NCBI GenBank assembly: GCA_021443825.1
Contig: JABUTE010000115.1
Span: 1-23,436, forward strand
Origin: Bacillota bacterium
GTDB taxonomy: Bacteria > Bacillota > Clostridia > Peptostreptococcales > Anaerovoracaceae
Reading direction: 5' to 3'
DNA: 23,436 bases
The notes beneath the pieces are model-generated. The model searched no databases. It saw only the letters and a list, made by a program, of their open reading frames with translations, and was not told where the DNA came from. A program made the translations under genes and the position numbers. Below, piece after piece: positions 1-6,533 of the stretch. Within the stretch, counting starts at the first letter, position 1. Each line of letters starts with the position of its first letter.

Positions 1-170
1 CACAGGCCGAAGATGGCCAGCTTGTTTTTCTTAAATCTCTTCCATGCGTCCTGCAGGAACGAGATATGGGGACGCAGCAGCCTTGTGCTGCCGGTATCGA
101 CGCCCTCGATGACGAAAAGCTCGGGGGAGAGGCCTTGCGTATCATTTTTCCAATTACTGTTCTGAGACAT
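1..170 (-). CDS. oppC: OppC-like oligopeptide ABC transporter permease, N-terminal part only
   Basis: This is the start of a second permease for the peptide importer encoded upstream by oppA and oppB. Only the first 56 residues lie in the window; the frame is open and runs off the left edge. The N-terminus begins MSQNSNWKND and leads through a basic segment (WKRFKKNKLA) into the first hydrophobic stretch, as is usual for OppC/DppC permeases, which have a cytoplasmic tail before their first membrane helix. The ATG at 170 is preceded by an AGAAGGAG ribosome binding site. It overlaps the end of oppB by 17 bases, which indicates translational coupling and one transcript. The name rests on gene order and the N-terminal pattern; the conserved permease loop is outside the window. 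Confidence 0.8.
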   Translation of the reverse strand, partial: MSQNSNWKNDTQGLSPELFVIEGVDTGSTRLLRPHISFLQDAWKRFKKNKLAIFGL

Positions 171-1122
171 TGCTCGACACACTCCTTCTGTTCTGCTTTA
201 CTTCGAGACGGACGCGCGGATCGATGACCAGATAGAGCAGGTCGACGACCAGCAGAGAGAATACGTAGGTCGCAGTGAACAGGAAGTTCATGCCGATGAC
301 CATGGTGTAGTCTCTGGAATTGATCGCTTTGATAAAGTAAGTTCCAAGTCCGGGGATCGCGAACATGGATTCGATAACAAATGTGCCGCCGAAGAGGCCG
401 GCTACACTTGGTGCAAGCATGGTTACGATGGGCATCAGCGTATTGCGGAATACATGCTTCACGATGATCGCAGGTCTTCTGAGGCCCTTGCTTTCTGCTG
501 TCAGAATATAGTCCTGATCGATGATATCCAGGGTGGTGGACTTCATATAACGGCAGTAGGTCGCGATGGGAGAAAAGCACATGCAAAGTACAGGCAGTAC
601 ATAGTGGATCGGCTCGCCCCACCCTGCGGTCGGGAACCAGTTGTGCTTAACGGTAAAGAAATACTGGGTCAGAGCTGCCAGTACGAAGGCAGGTACGCAG
701 ATGCCGATCAGGGCGATCAGCGTACTGATATAGTCCGGCAGTTTGTTTTTATAAAGGGCGGCCAGAATGCCCAAAAAGATTCCGAGCAGCACGCCGATGA
801 CCAGACCCCAGATGCCGAGGCCAAAAGATACGGGTGCGTAGTTAATGATGAACTCTTCTACCAGTCTGCCGGGGTATTTAAGGGATTCACCTAAGCTGCC
901 TTCGGTGATGAACAGCTTCCAGAACATGAAGTATTGTACGATCAGGGGCTTATCCAATCCGTATCTGGCATAATAATTTGCTCTGGTTGCTTCCGGAAGG
1001 TTTTCTACCGATGCAGAAAGCGGGTCACCGGGAATGGAATGGACCATAAAGAAGGTGATGGAAACAACGATGAACAGAACCAGCAGCATGTATAATACTC
1101 GTTTTACTATATAGCGTGCCAT
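154..1122 (-). CDS. oppB: OppB-like oligopeptide ABC transporter permease
   Basis: A 322-residue inner-membrane permease that would pair with OppC to form the channel of a peptide (or nickel/peptide family) importer. The first helix follows a short basic N-terminus (MARYIVKRVLYMLL), and the phrase SIPGDP just after it is typical of OppB/DppB proteins. About six hydrophobic segments follow. The cytoplasmic loop that docks the ATPase is visible near residues 208-255: ESKGLRRPAIIVKHVFRNT, then a hydrophobic run ending in AIPGLG. The length is normal for the family. The start has an AAAGG site 7-8 bases upstream. It lies downstream of oppA, separated by a hairpin with a T-run that probably lowers its expression relative to the binding protein. 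The exact substrate cannot be read from the sequence. Confidence 0.93.
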   Translation of the reverse strand: MARYIVKRVLYMLLVLFIVVSITFFMVHSIPGDPLSASVENLPEATRANYYARYGLDKPLIVQYFMFWKLFITEGSLGESLKYPGRLVEEFIINYAPVSFGLGIWGLVIGVLLGIFLGILAALYKNKLPDYISTLIALIGICVPAFVLAALTQYFFTVKHNWFPTAGWGEPIHYVLPVLCMCFSPIATYCRYMKSTTLDIIDQDYILTAESKGLRRPAIIVKHVFRNTLMPIVTMLAPSVAGLFGGTFVIESMFAIPGLGTYFIKAINSRDYTMVIGMNFLFTATYVFSLLVVDLLYLVIDPRVRLEVKQNRRSVSSNVSEQ

Positions 1123-1171
1123 AAAAGATACCTTTCTTAATATCCCGACTGCCCTCGTGGGGGCAAATCGT

Positions 1172-1204
1172 AAAAAATACCCTCCGGGGATCGCTCCCCG
1201 GAGG
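1172..1204 (-). terminator. Intrinsic terminator or attenuator between oppA and oppB
   Basis: Read on the minus strand, a perfect 9-bp stem (CCTCCGGGG at 1181-1189 pairing with CCCCGGAGG at 1196-1204, 6-nt loop) is followed after three bases by six T residues (1172-1177). It lies after the oppA stop and before the oppB start. A terminator inside an importer operon commonly gives more binding protein than permease; that role is inferred here. Confidence 0.75.
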
Positions 1205-1208
1205 AATA

Positions 1209-1225
1209 CCTTACAGAATGTAAGG
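1209..1225. repeat. Short perfect inverted repeat just after the oppA stop
   Basis: CCTTACA and TGTAAGG are separated by GAA, giving a 7-bp stem with a 3-base loop, 22 bases beyond the oppA stop codon and next to the larger hairpin at 1181-1204. It may stabilise the 3' end of the oppA message. No T-run follows, so it is not a terminator by itself. Confidence 0.5.
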
Positions 1226-1246
1226 AAAAGTTTCCGTTGTTAAAAA

Positions 1247-2950
1247 CTACGGTCTGCCTACGGTGTAAACAGTCTTGAAGGAACTGGAACCGAAGGGAGA
1301 TCTGTCAACGCCGCGAACATAGTTATATTCGAATACGTTGGAGCAGTTGTAGGAGATGGGGCAGATGACGCAGGCGTCGATGAGCATATGCTCAGCCTTT
1401 ACTTCCAGCTCCAGTCTCTTTTCGGGATCTACGGTCTTGGACAGCTCGGTTACGATAGCATCGTACTCTGCATTGTTCCAGAAGGTAGGAATGGTGTTGG
1501 ATTCGGTCTTGAACAGGTTCAGCATGTAGGTGGTGTCTGCGCTGGAGCCCCAGGACAGGCATGCGATCTGGTAAGCACCGGTATCCCAGCCCGCCTTAGC
1601 GGTCGCATAGTCGTCGAAAGACAGCTCTACGCTGCCGACGCCGAGGGTGTTGATCAGAACGGACTGCCAGTACTCAGCCTGGGTCTTCATGGAGTCACCG
1701 GTGGAGCCGAAGCCGCACTTTACGGTCCACTTTTCCGGAGTCATGTTGGGATCTACTTCTGCAAGACCTTCAGCCAGCAGAGCCTTTGCATCGGGTACGG
1801 AAGCGATCATATCAGAGATCAGGTTACCGGAAGCTTCGCGGATGCTCTTGTCGCCTTCCATCATAACATAGGTGTAGAGACCTTCTGCCTTGATGGGAAC
1901 GCCGCCCAGCAGTACGTTAACGGTAGCATCTCTGTCGAAGGATACGGTGATCGCCTTTCTTACCTTTTCATTGGCAAGGAACTTATCCTGCTGGTTGAAG
2001 AACCACAGGAAGGTTCTTGCGGTCTGAACTCTGGTGTTGACCAGATCTTCTCTTGCGTTGAAGCGCTCGATGAAGTCCTGATCCGCTACGCTCAGGTAGT
2101 CAACAGAGCCGTTGTCCAGCATGTTGTACTGAGTGGAGTTTTCGGTGATGGTGTGGAAGGTCATCTTTTCCAGATAGACGTTCTCAGCATCCCAGTACTG
2201 CTCGTTTCTGGAGAATTCCAGAGAGCTGTTGTGAGTCCAGCTGTCCAACTTGAAGGGACCGCAGGAGAGAACGGTCTCAGCCTCGGTGCCGTACTTGTCG
2301 CCGTACTTTTCGTACTGTTCCTGCTTCTGGGGGTAGAAGGTCAGGGTGTTCAGCAGAGAGGGGCATACATACTCGGTCTCGATAACGATGGTCTTATCGT
2401 CAGGAGTGGTTACGCCCAGCAGAGACATATCGCCGCCGTTGATAACTGCTTCACCGTTCTTGATGATGGGATACCAGTTACCGGAATAGGGGAATGCGGT
2501 CTCGGGCTTGAACTTCATCTGGATGGAATAGAGATAGTCCTGAGAGGTTACGGGAGTGCCGTCTTCCCAATTGTTGTCTCTGAGGTGGAAGGTCCAGGTG
2601 AGGCCGTCTTCAGAGGTCTCCCAGGATTCTGCACCGTCGCCTACCAGCACGCCGTTCATGTTGCGTACCAGCGGGGTGAACAGATTGCTCAGAACGACGC
2701 CGGTAGCTGCTACGGAGTTGTGGAACTCGTCCAGGGTGCCGGGCTCGTCGGAGTTGATGTAGTTCAGATACTGAACTTCATCGATGACCTCGCCGTTAAC
2801 GACTCTGCCGGTCGCTTCGGGGGTTGTGGTGGTCTCTGCAGGAGTTGTAGTGGTTTCTGCAGGGGCCGCGGGAGTTTCTTCCTTTGCTCCGCATGCTGCC
2901 ATAGACAGGATCATGCACAGCGCAAGGATGAGACTAAGATACTTCTTCAT
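1247..2950 (-). CDS. oppA: Oligopeptide-binding lipoprotein (SBP_bac_5 family)
   Basis: A 567-residue substrate-binding lipoprotein that would capture peptides outside the cell and deliver them to OppB/OppC. The N-terminus has a lysine pair, a hydrophobic stretch and a lipobox MAAC with the lipidated cysteine at residue 20. Next comes a Thr/Pro/Ala/Glu-rich linker (about residues 25-47) built from two AETTTTP units encoded by tandem 21-bp repeats; it tethers the folded domain to the membrane. The rest has the family-5 pattern, for example TWTFHLRDNNWEDGTPVT, in which the W/F-L-R and DG-P-T residues are characteristic, and YNCSNVFEYNYVRGV near the end. The length is typical. The ATG at 2950 is preceded by GGAG. 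It is the first gene of the operon. Ligand specificity is unknown. Confidence 0.93.
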   Translation of the reverse strand: MKKYLSLILALCMILSMAACGAKEETPAAPAETTTTPAETTTTPEATGRVVNGEVIDEVQYLNYINSDEPGTLDEFHNSVAATGVVLSNLFTPLVRNMNGVLVGDGAESWETSEDGLTWTFHLRDNNWEDGTPVTSQDYLYSIQMKFKPETAFPYSGNWYPIIKNGEAVINGGDMSLLGVTTPDDKTIVIETEYVCPSLLNTLTFYPQKQEQYEKYGDKYGTEAETVLSCGPFKLDSWTHNSSLEFSRNEQYWDAENVYLEKMTFHTITENSTQYNMLDNGSVDYLSVADQDFIERFNAREDLVNTRVQTARTFLWFFNQQDKFLANEKVRKAITVSFDRDATVNVLLGGVPIKAEGLYTYVMMEGDKSIREASGNLISDMIASVPDAKALLAEGLAEVDPNMTPEKWTVKCGFGSTGDSMKTQAEYWQSVLINTLGVGSVELSFDDYATAKAGWDTGAYQIACLSWGSSADTTYMLNLFKTESNTIPTFWNNAEYDAIVTELSKTVDPEKRLELEVKAEHMLIDACVICPISYNCSNVFEYNYVRGVDRSPFGSSSFKTVYTVGRP

Positions 2951-2966
2951 AATCGTAATATCTCCT

Positions 2967-2979
2967 TGATCAATGATCA
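2967..2979. repeat. Double TGATCA palindrome in the oppA leader
   Basis: Two TGATCA palindromes lie side by side around a single central A, making a 13-bp symmetric site that abuts the oppA ribosome binding site. It could be an operator or could affect translation start; there is no direct support for either. Confidence 0.3.
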
Positions 2980-3066
2980 GTTTCTATCTAAACCGGCCCT
3001 ATTGCCGGCAAAACAGACGATTTATGTGTAAAATAGAGGGTGTTAACAGGTAAAATATAACCATCT

Positions 3067-3085
3067 CGATATATCGTTATATAAC
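3067..3085. promoter_or_regulatory. Two overlapping 10-bp palindromes in the opp leader
   Basis: CGATATATCG (3067-3076) and GTTATATAAC (3076-3085) are both perfect palindromes sharing one base. They lie about 20-40 bases downstream of the candidate opp promoter, a reasonable place for a repressor site. The rest of the gene-free stretch 2951-3339 is AT-rich and shows nothing else convincing. Confidence 0.35.
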
Positions 3086-3111
3086 CTTTCTCTCTCACTT
3101 TGCATTATCCT

Positions 3112-3140
3112 ATTCTAATAACTTTTTTTTGATTGCGCAA
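3112..3140 (-). promoter_or_regulatory. Candidate promoter of the opp operon
   Basis: On the minus strand, TTGCGC (3135-3140) and TAGAAT (3112-3117) are separated by exactly 17 bases. The -10 hexamer matches five of six consensus positions but the -35 matches only three, so other start points in this AT-rich region remain possible. The implied leader is about 155 bases long. Confidence 0.35.
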
Positions 3141-3339
3141 CAGCAATAATAAATAAACATGTATATTTTAGCATGTTTGTTTAACAATTGCACGCTTTAT
3201 TTTCTCTCCCATCGGCTTAGGACCAATTCGATATTTACTGATATTATATTTTCTGAAGCCCTGCCTTCATTCACTTGTTTCGTTATTTATTGGTACCGAA
3301 CATCAACAATTTTTATCCTACATTCCTCATTTAACCATT

Positions 3340-3373
3340 AAAAATCCGCAGAGAGAACTCTGCGGATTTTTTT
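3340..3373. terminator. Bidirectional intrinsic terminator after the parA/RHH operon
   Basis: A perfect 13-bp stem (3341-3353 with 3358-3370, loop AGAA) with GC-rich core CCGCAGAG has T-rich tails on both strands: seven T on the plus strand (3367-3373) and five on the minus strand (complement of 3340-3344). Its main job is probably to end the minus-strand operon whose last gene stops at 3412, insulating it from the opp promoter region. Confidence 0.85.
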
Positions 3374-3411
3374 CAAGCGGCATGTGGAATCGACAGGTAT
3401 GCCGCCCTGCC

Positions 3412-3849
3412 CTACTTTTCTTCGGCTGCATTTTTGATCAGCAGCTCGATCACTTTGTTTTCTGAGATCTCATGAGCTTCTGCGGTCGCCTTCAGCCAGG
3501 CGGCCTGTGAGGGAGTCAATACGAATTGCTTACGCACCGATTTGATCTCTTTCTTTTCTAGATGGGCTTTCGCGATAAAGGCCGGCGCCTTGGCTTCTTC
3601 TTTTTCGCCCTGCCCTGCCGCTTCTGCGGCATCTGTCTCCGCAGGTATAAGGTCCCGGGCCGGAGACGTTTCTGTTTCCGCCGATGCCGCAGCGTGCTCT
3701 GTTTCGATCGCCTTTGCAGCAGTCTCTTTCATCGGTTCTTTCGGTTCTTCCTTTTTCGGCTGCAAAGCAGTCGGTTCTTCTTTTGTCATAGCAGCATCCT
3801 TTGTCAGAACGCCGAACATGGATTCTGCAGAGTTTCTTTTTAATGCCAT
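3412..3849 (-). CDS. Small ParA partner with C-terminal ribbon-helix-helix-like domain
   Basis: A 145-residue protein encoded 12 bases after parA, with a GGAGG site before its ATG at 3849. It is probably the centromere-binding partner of that ParA. Three parts can be seen: a basic N-terminal peptide (MALKRNSAES, residues 1-10) that may contact ParA; a long, charged, Ala/Glu/Pro/Lys-rich region (about 20-90) that should be disordered; and a C-terminal domain (about 102-145) with a beta-strand motif KSVRKQFVLT followed by two predicted helices, as in ribbon-helix-helix DNA-binding proteins. It has no canonical ParB features such as an HTH core or CTPase motif. The RHH call comes from pattern and context, and a different small fold cannot be excluded. 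The hexamer array upstream of parA is its most likely target. Confidence 0.6.
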   Translation of the reverse strand: MALKRNSAESMFGVLTKDAAMTKEEPTALQPKKEEPKEPMKETAAKAIETEHAAASAETETSPARDLIPAETDAAEAAGQGEKEEAKAPAFIAKAHLEKKEIKSVRKQFVLTPSQAAWLKATAEAHEISENKVIELLIKNAAEEK

Positions 3850-3861
3850 TTTCGTTCCTCC

Positions 3862-4620
3862 CTATTCGTTCTGAAGCAAAATATCGACCAGCTTATCGTA
3901 ATCCTTTGCAGCCTTGCTGTTTGGCGCGGCATCGTACAACGATACCTTGGCTGCCTGCGCATCGCGAATGGTCTGATCGGTGCGGATGGCAATATTAAAG
4001 GCCTTAATGCCGATCTGCTCACAGATCCGCGGCAGCTGCTCTTTTACCTCGTTATCCAGATGGGTGCGTGCATCGAATCGGGTCAGCAATACGCCTTCGA
4101 TCTTCAGATTTTCATTGGCATTTTCCTGCACATCCTTGATGGATTTCAGAACGCCGGAAAGCCCTTCGATGGCATAATTATCAGCCTGAATGGGAATGAT
4201 GACTCCATTTGACGCATTGAGAGCATTGATCATATAGATTCCCAGATTGGGCGGGGTGTCGATGATGCAGAAATCGTAATTATCGGCCAGCTTTCTGCAG
4301 ATGTTTTTCACCTTGTTGTAACCGCCGATTGTGCTCTGATAGCGCGATTCATCGTTGGCCAGCAGCGGATCGGAGGGAATGATGTCGCCCATGTCGGTGG
4401 TCTGCACTGCGTCTATGGGTTCTGCATCGCCGGCGAATACATCGCACATGGTGGCCGCCCCTTCGATCTGGGCCTTATAGGTTCTGGTGGAGTTGCACTG
4501 GGGGTCCATATCGAGGAACAGTACCCGAAACCCTCTGTGGCGAAGAGAATCGGCGATATTTACGGCGGTGGTCGTCTTTCCTATGCCGCCCTTCTGATTT
4601 GCGATAGTAATTACTCTCAT
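3862..4620 (-). CDS. parA: ParA/Soj-type partition ATPase (first copy)
   Basis: A 252-residue Walker-type ATPase that would bind nucleoid DNA in its ATP form and position a replicon or other cargo. The deviant Walker A motif KGGIGKTT lies at residues 10-17, with the signature lysine at 10 and the P-loop lysine at 15. Walker A' is LDMDPQCN (36-43) and Walker B is IIDTPP (119-124). The length matches small, plasmid-type ParA proteins without an N-terminal HTH, so autoregulation is more likely carried out by the partner protein. The ATG at 4620 is preceded by an AAAAGG site. An RHH-like gene follows within 12 bases, and about 730 bp of repeat-rich DNA lies upstream. MinD is excluded by the lack of a C-terminal amphipathic helix. 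Cargo identity is inferred. Confidence 0.92.
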   Translation of the reverse strand: MRVITIANQKGGIGKTTTAVNIADSLRHRGFRVLFLDMDPQCNSTRTYKAQIEGAATMCDVFAGDAEPIDAVQTTDMGDIIPSDPLLANDESRYQSTIGGYNKVKNICRKLADNYDFCIIDTPPNLGIYMINALNASNGVIIPIQADNYAIEGLSGVLKSIKDVQENANENLKIEGVLLTRFDARTHLDNEVKEQLPRICEQIGIKAFNIAIRTDQTIRDAQAAKVSLYDAAPNSKAAKDYDKLVDILLQNE

Positions 4621-4822
4621 TGATCTACCTTTTCTGACGTTAAAATATTGTGTATGTGTATGACGTTACACATACGATTGATGGTTTCTTTTCGTTGTTT
4701 ATCTCTGTTGCCGACCTTTATCATCCTGTATCTTTGTATAACCGGCTAACATTATTGTGTATGTGCATGATGATATACATCTGCATTGGTATTACGCATG
4801 CAACAATCATCACTGCTACACA

Positions 4823-4850
4823 ATGCAGATACAATATACACCATCTGCAT
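4823..4850. repeat. Inverted repeat ATGCAGAT / ATCTGCAT inside the array
   Basis: ATGCAGAT at 4823-4830 faces ATCTGCAT at 4843-4850 across 12 bases, and a further ATCTGCAT occurs at 4779-4786. This is a second motif class in the same region, distinct from the TACACA hexamer. Confidence 0.45.
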
Positions 4851-5193
4851 CCGCATGTCAATTACACAAACACAGCTGTCATACAACACAAATGCACATC
4901 CATTTACACATACACATACCTATACAACTACACATTTCCATATCCTGATAGGAACACGCTTGTCATCATCCAAACAAAATCTTCGCCGCAGCATCATACA
5001 TAACATCATTGTGGTTGTTGTTGTGTATGCTTATACACATACATTAGCACATGAGCAACCGGCTTGTCTGACAGCAACAGCAGCGACCGCCGGAGCAGAA
5101 TGCAGGATCCGAAAAAACGACTGCTGAGTTTAACCATCCCATTGCGACATTGTGTACACACATGTTCATAATTATATTGCAAGACATATTATA

Positions 5194-5219
5194 GAGTCAT
5201 AATAACTCCATTATGACTC
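5194..5219. repeat. 26-bp three-half-site element, copy 1
   Basis: The element has 10-bp inverted arms GAGTCATAAT (5194-5203) and ATTATGACTC (5210-5219). An inner reversed half-site ends at 5208. It matches the element at 6595-6620 at 21 of 26 positions without gaps and with identical half-site spacing. It is probably a binding site for one of the RHH proteins or an operator. Confidence 0.65.
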
Positions 5220-5299
5220 CAAAACACATCCAAAAGGAAAGAGGGCAGGGGGATATAAATACCAGATAATAATGTGAACGGTATCAGAAAGGAGGGGGC

Positions 5300-5344
5300 A
5301 TGCGAAAGTTAAAAAATGTATTGCCAAAAGAACGATTCGTATGA
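5300..5344 (+). CDS. Possible 14-residue peptide with a very strong ribosome binding site
   Basis: On the plus strand an AAAGGAGG sequence at 5288-5295 stands 4 bases before an ATG that opens a 14-codon frame (MRKLKNVLPKERFV, then TGA). The peptide is basic and unrecognised. It runs opposite to all neighbouring genes in the replicon block and sits inside the repeat array. It could be a leader peptide, the relic of a lost gene, or a chance purine-rich stretch. There is no convincing promoter upstream. Confidence 0.2.
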   Translation: MRKLKNVLPKERFV

Positions 5345-5392
5345 GACATGGTTACACATCCACATACACAATATGCTACACAATTATTGAGG

Positions 5393-5422
5393 AATAATAA
5401 AAGACCCGGCATTCGCCGGGTC
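5393..5422 (-). terminator. Intrinsic terminator of the second parA operon
   Basis: On the minus strand, a perfect 8-bp GC-rich stem (GACCCGGC with GCCGGGTC, 5403-5410 and 5415-5422, 4-base loop) is followed by TTTTATTATT (complement of 5393-5402). It lies 17 bases after the stop of the second RHH gene and separates that operon from the hexamer array. Confidence 0.85.
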
Positions 5423-5438
5423 TGCTTGCCGGTTATAC

Positions 5439-5705
5439 TTACTTGAGCAGGCCTTTCTTTTCCAGGTCTTTTGTAATAAGTCCCAGAGCATAACTGCTGA
5501 AGCTCATACCGCGTTCTTCCAGAAGCTGATCGATATTTTCTTTAATATGCTGCGGAATATAGACCGAACACTTTACCTTTTGATTGGCCGGATGTTTAAC
5601 CGAAATACCTGCTTCCTTCGCGACTTCTCCGTTCATCAGCTGAACCGCAATATCGCCGCTGCTGACTCGTTTCGAAGCACCGGAAGGTCTGGAGCTGTTA
5701 ATCAT
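5439..5705 (-). CDS. Small ribbon-helix-helix-like partner of the second ParA
   Basis: An 88-residue protein whose ATG at 5705 overlaps the end of parA by 8 bases and is preceded by GAGGTGAAG, so the two are translationally coupled. Residues about 43-84 fit an RHH fold: a strand VKCSVYIP, a helix HIKENIDQLLEE, a turn GMSFS, and a second helix SYALGLITKDLEKK. The N-terminal 40 residues are basic and probably flexible. They contain SKRVSSGDI, which resembles the N-terminal LKRNSAES of the other RHH protein in the block (a shared K-R-x-S), perhaps a ParA-contacting peptide. It should bind DNA as a dimer, act as centromere adaptor and possibly repress its own operon. It is half the size of the first RHH protein and lacks the long acidic linker. 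Confidence 0.7.
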   Translation of the reverse strand: MINSSRPSGASKRVSSGDIAVQLMNGEVAKEAGISVKHPANQKVKCSVYIPQHIKENIDQLLEERGMSFSSYALGLITKDLEKKGLLK

Positions 5706-6474
5706 TGTGCTTCACCTCATAACCCATCTTGCTCAAGAGATTCTCCGTAGCCTGTACGTATTGTTTCGAGACCTCACAATTCTTTTTAAACTTGGTAACA
5801 GGAAGGTTAACGGCAAGCGCATTGAATACCTCTGCCGATTCCTTTACGATACCGCAGATCTCATAGTTCTGCTGCATAAGCTCCAGATTTTCCCGCAGGA
5901 TCTTACTAGCCCTCTTATAGCGCGTAATAAGAACGCCAAGGTTTTCCTGCTTGAACTTCATGACGCCCTGAATGTTTTCAATGGTGGAATACAGATCTTC
6001 CAGCCCGTAGATGCTGAGCGGATCGGGAGGGCAGGGCGCCAATACATACTTTGAAGCATAAAGAGAATTGATGGTCAGGAAAGAAAGGGCAGGAGGGTTA
6101 TCGATGATGACAAAATCATATTTGCCTTCAATGGGCATCAAGGCCTTCATCAAAGTGCTTCTTCCTTTTTCACCCTGGCCCATCAGTATGGTATCTACTT
6201 TTGCCAGCGAAATGTGACCAGGAATAATGTGAAGATTCTCGATCTTGGTTTCGTAGATCGCTTCGGTGATCGGATACTTTTCCATATAGATATCGGAAAG
6301 AGTCACTTCGTAGTCCATGGGTTCATAGCCGCAGGCAAGGGTCAGGCTGCCCTGCTGATCGTTGTCGATCATCAGCACCTTATAGCCCATGTCGCAAAGC
6401 ACCGAAGCCACCGTATAGGTCGTTGTCGTTTTGCCAACACCGCCCTTTTGATTGACGATGGAAAGAATGTCCAT
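5698..6474 (-). CDS. ParA-type partition ATPase (second copy, divergent)
   Basis: A 258-residue ParA-family ATPase, clearly different from the one at 3862-4620. Walker A is KGGVGKTT (10-17) with both lysines present, so ATP binding and dimerisation should be intact. Two motifs are unusual: the A' region reads IDNDQQGS (36-43) where the usual form is DxDPQgN, and Walker B reads IIDNPPA (123-129) with Asn in place of the common Thr. The start at 6474 has a strong AAGGAGG site, and a promoter and the 26-bp element lie upstream. A coupled RHH gene follows. It probably partitions the same replicon as the primase-like gene upstream, or represents a second, independently acquired partition module. 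No N-terminal HTH is present. Confidence 0.9.
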   Translation of the reverse strand: MDILSIVNQKGGVGKTTTTYTVASVLCDMGYKVLMIDNDQQGSLTLACGYEPMDYEVTLSDIYMEKYPITEAIYETKIENLHIIPGHISLAKVDTILMGQGEKGRSTLMKALMPIEGKYDFVIIDNPPALSFLTINSLYASKYVLAPCPPDPLSIYGLEDLYSTIENIQGVMKFKQENLGVLITRYKRASKILRENLELMQQNYEICGIVKESAEVFNALAVNLPVTKFKKNCEVSKQYVQATENLLSKMGYEVKHND

Positions 6475-6533
6475 AAAACGCCTCCTTGCGTATAAGTTTA
6501 CATAAAATCAGTAAACTAAGTAACAATGAAAAT

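Larger units (their letters stand above)
4649..5382. repeat. Array of TACACA/TGTGTA hexamers, candidate centromere (parS-like) region
   Basis: The 818-bp gene-free gap between the two parA operons carries eleven TACACA hexamers (starts 4667, 4817, 4863, 4905, 4911, 4929, 5034, 5155, 5353, 5365, 5377) and five TGTGTA (starts 4649, 4655, 4756, 5022, 5151). Chance would give fewer than one in this length. Many are spaced at multiples of six: 4655-4667, 5022-5034, 5353-5365 and 5365-5377 are all 12, while 4649-4655 and 4905-4911 are tandem at 6. Facing pairs form inverted repeats such as GTATGTGTA (4652-4660) with TACACATAC (4667-4675), and 5151-5160 is the palindrome TGTGTACACA. RHH partition proteins are known to bind short tandem or inverted repeats upstream of their parA genes, which suggests a centromere and operator. 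An origin iteron array is the alternative. Confidence 0.7.

Noticed and set aside
1388..3031. A 547-residue plus-strand frame opposite oppA
   Set aside because: It is the antisense shadow of a well-supported gene. The oppA frame has a lipobox, family motifs and a ribosome binding site.
3862..4620. Chromosomal Soj of the dnaA-proximal soj-spo0J pair
   Set aside because: No Spo0J/ParB with HTH or CTPase motifs follows and no dnaA-region genes are nearby. The partner is small and RHH-like.
4650..5127. Long plus-strand open frames rich in His, Thr, Tyr and Ile in the parA intergenic gap
   Set aside because: They are produced by the TACACA-type repeats read in different frames. Three frames overlap each other, none has a ribosome binding site, and the composition is not protein-like.
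4649..5382. CRISPR array
   Set aside because: The repeated unit is only 6-8 bases, occurs in both orientations and at 6- and 12-bp steps, and no cas genes are present.
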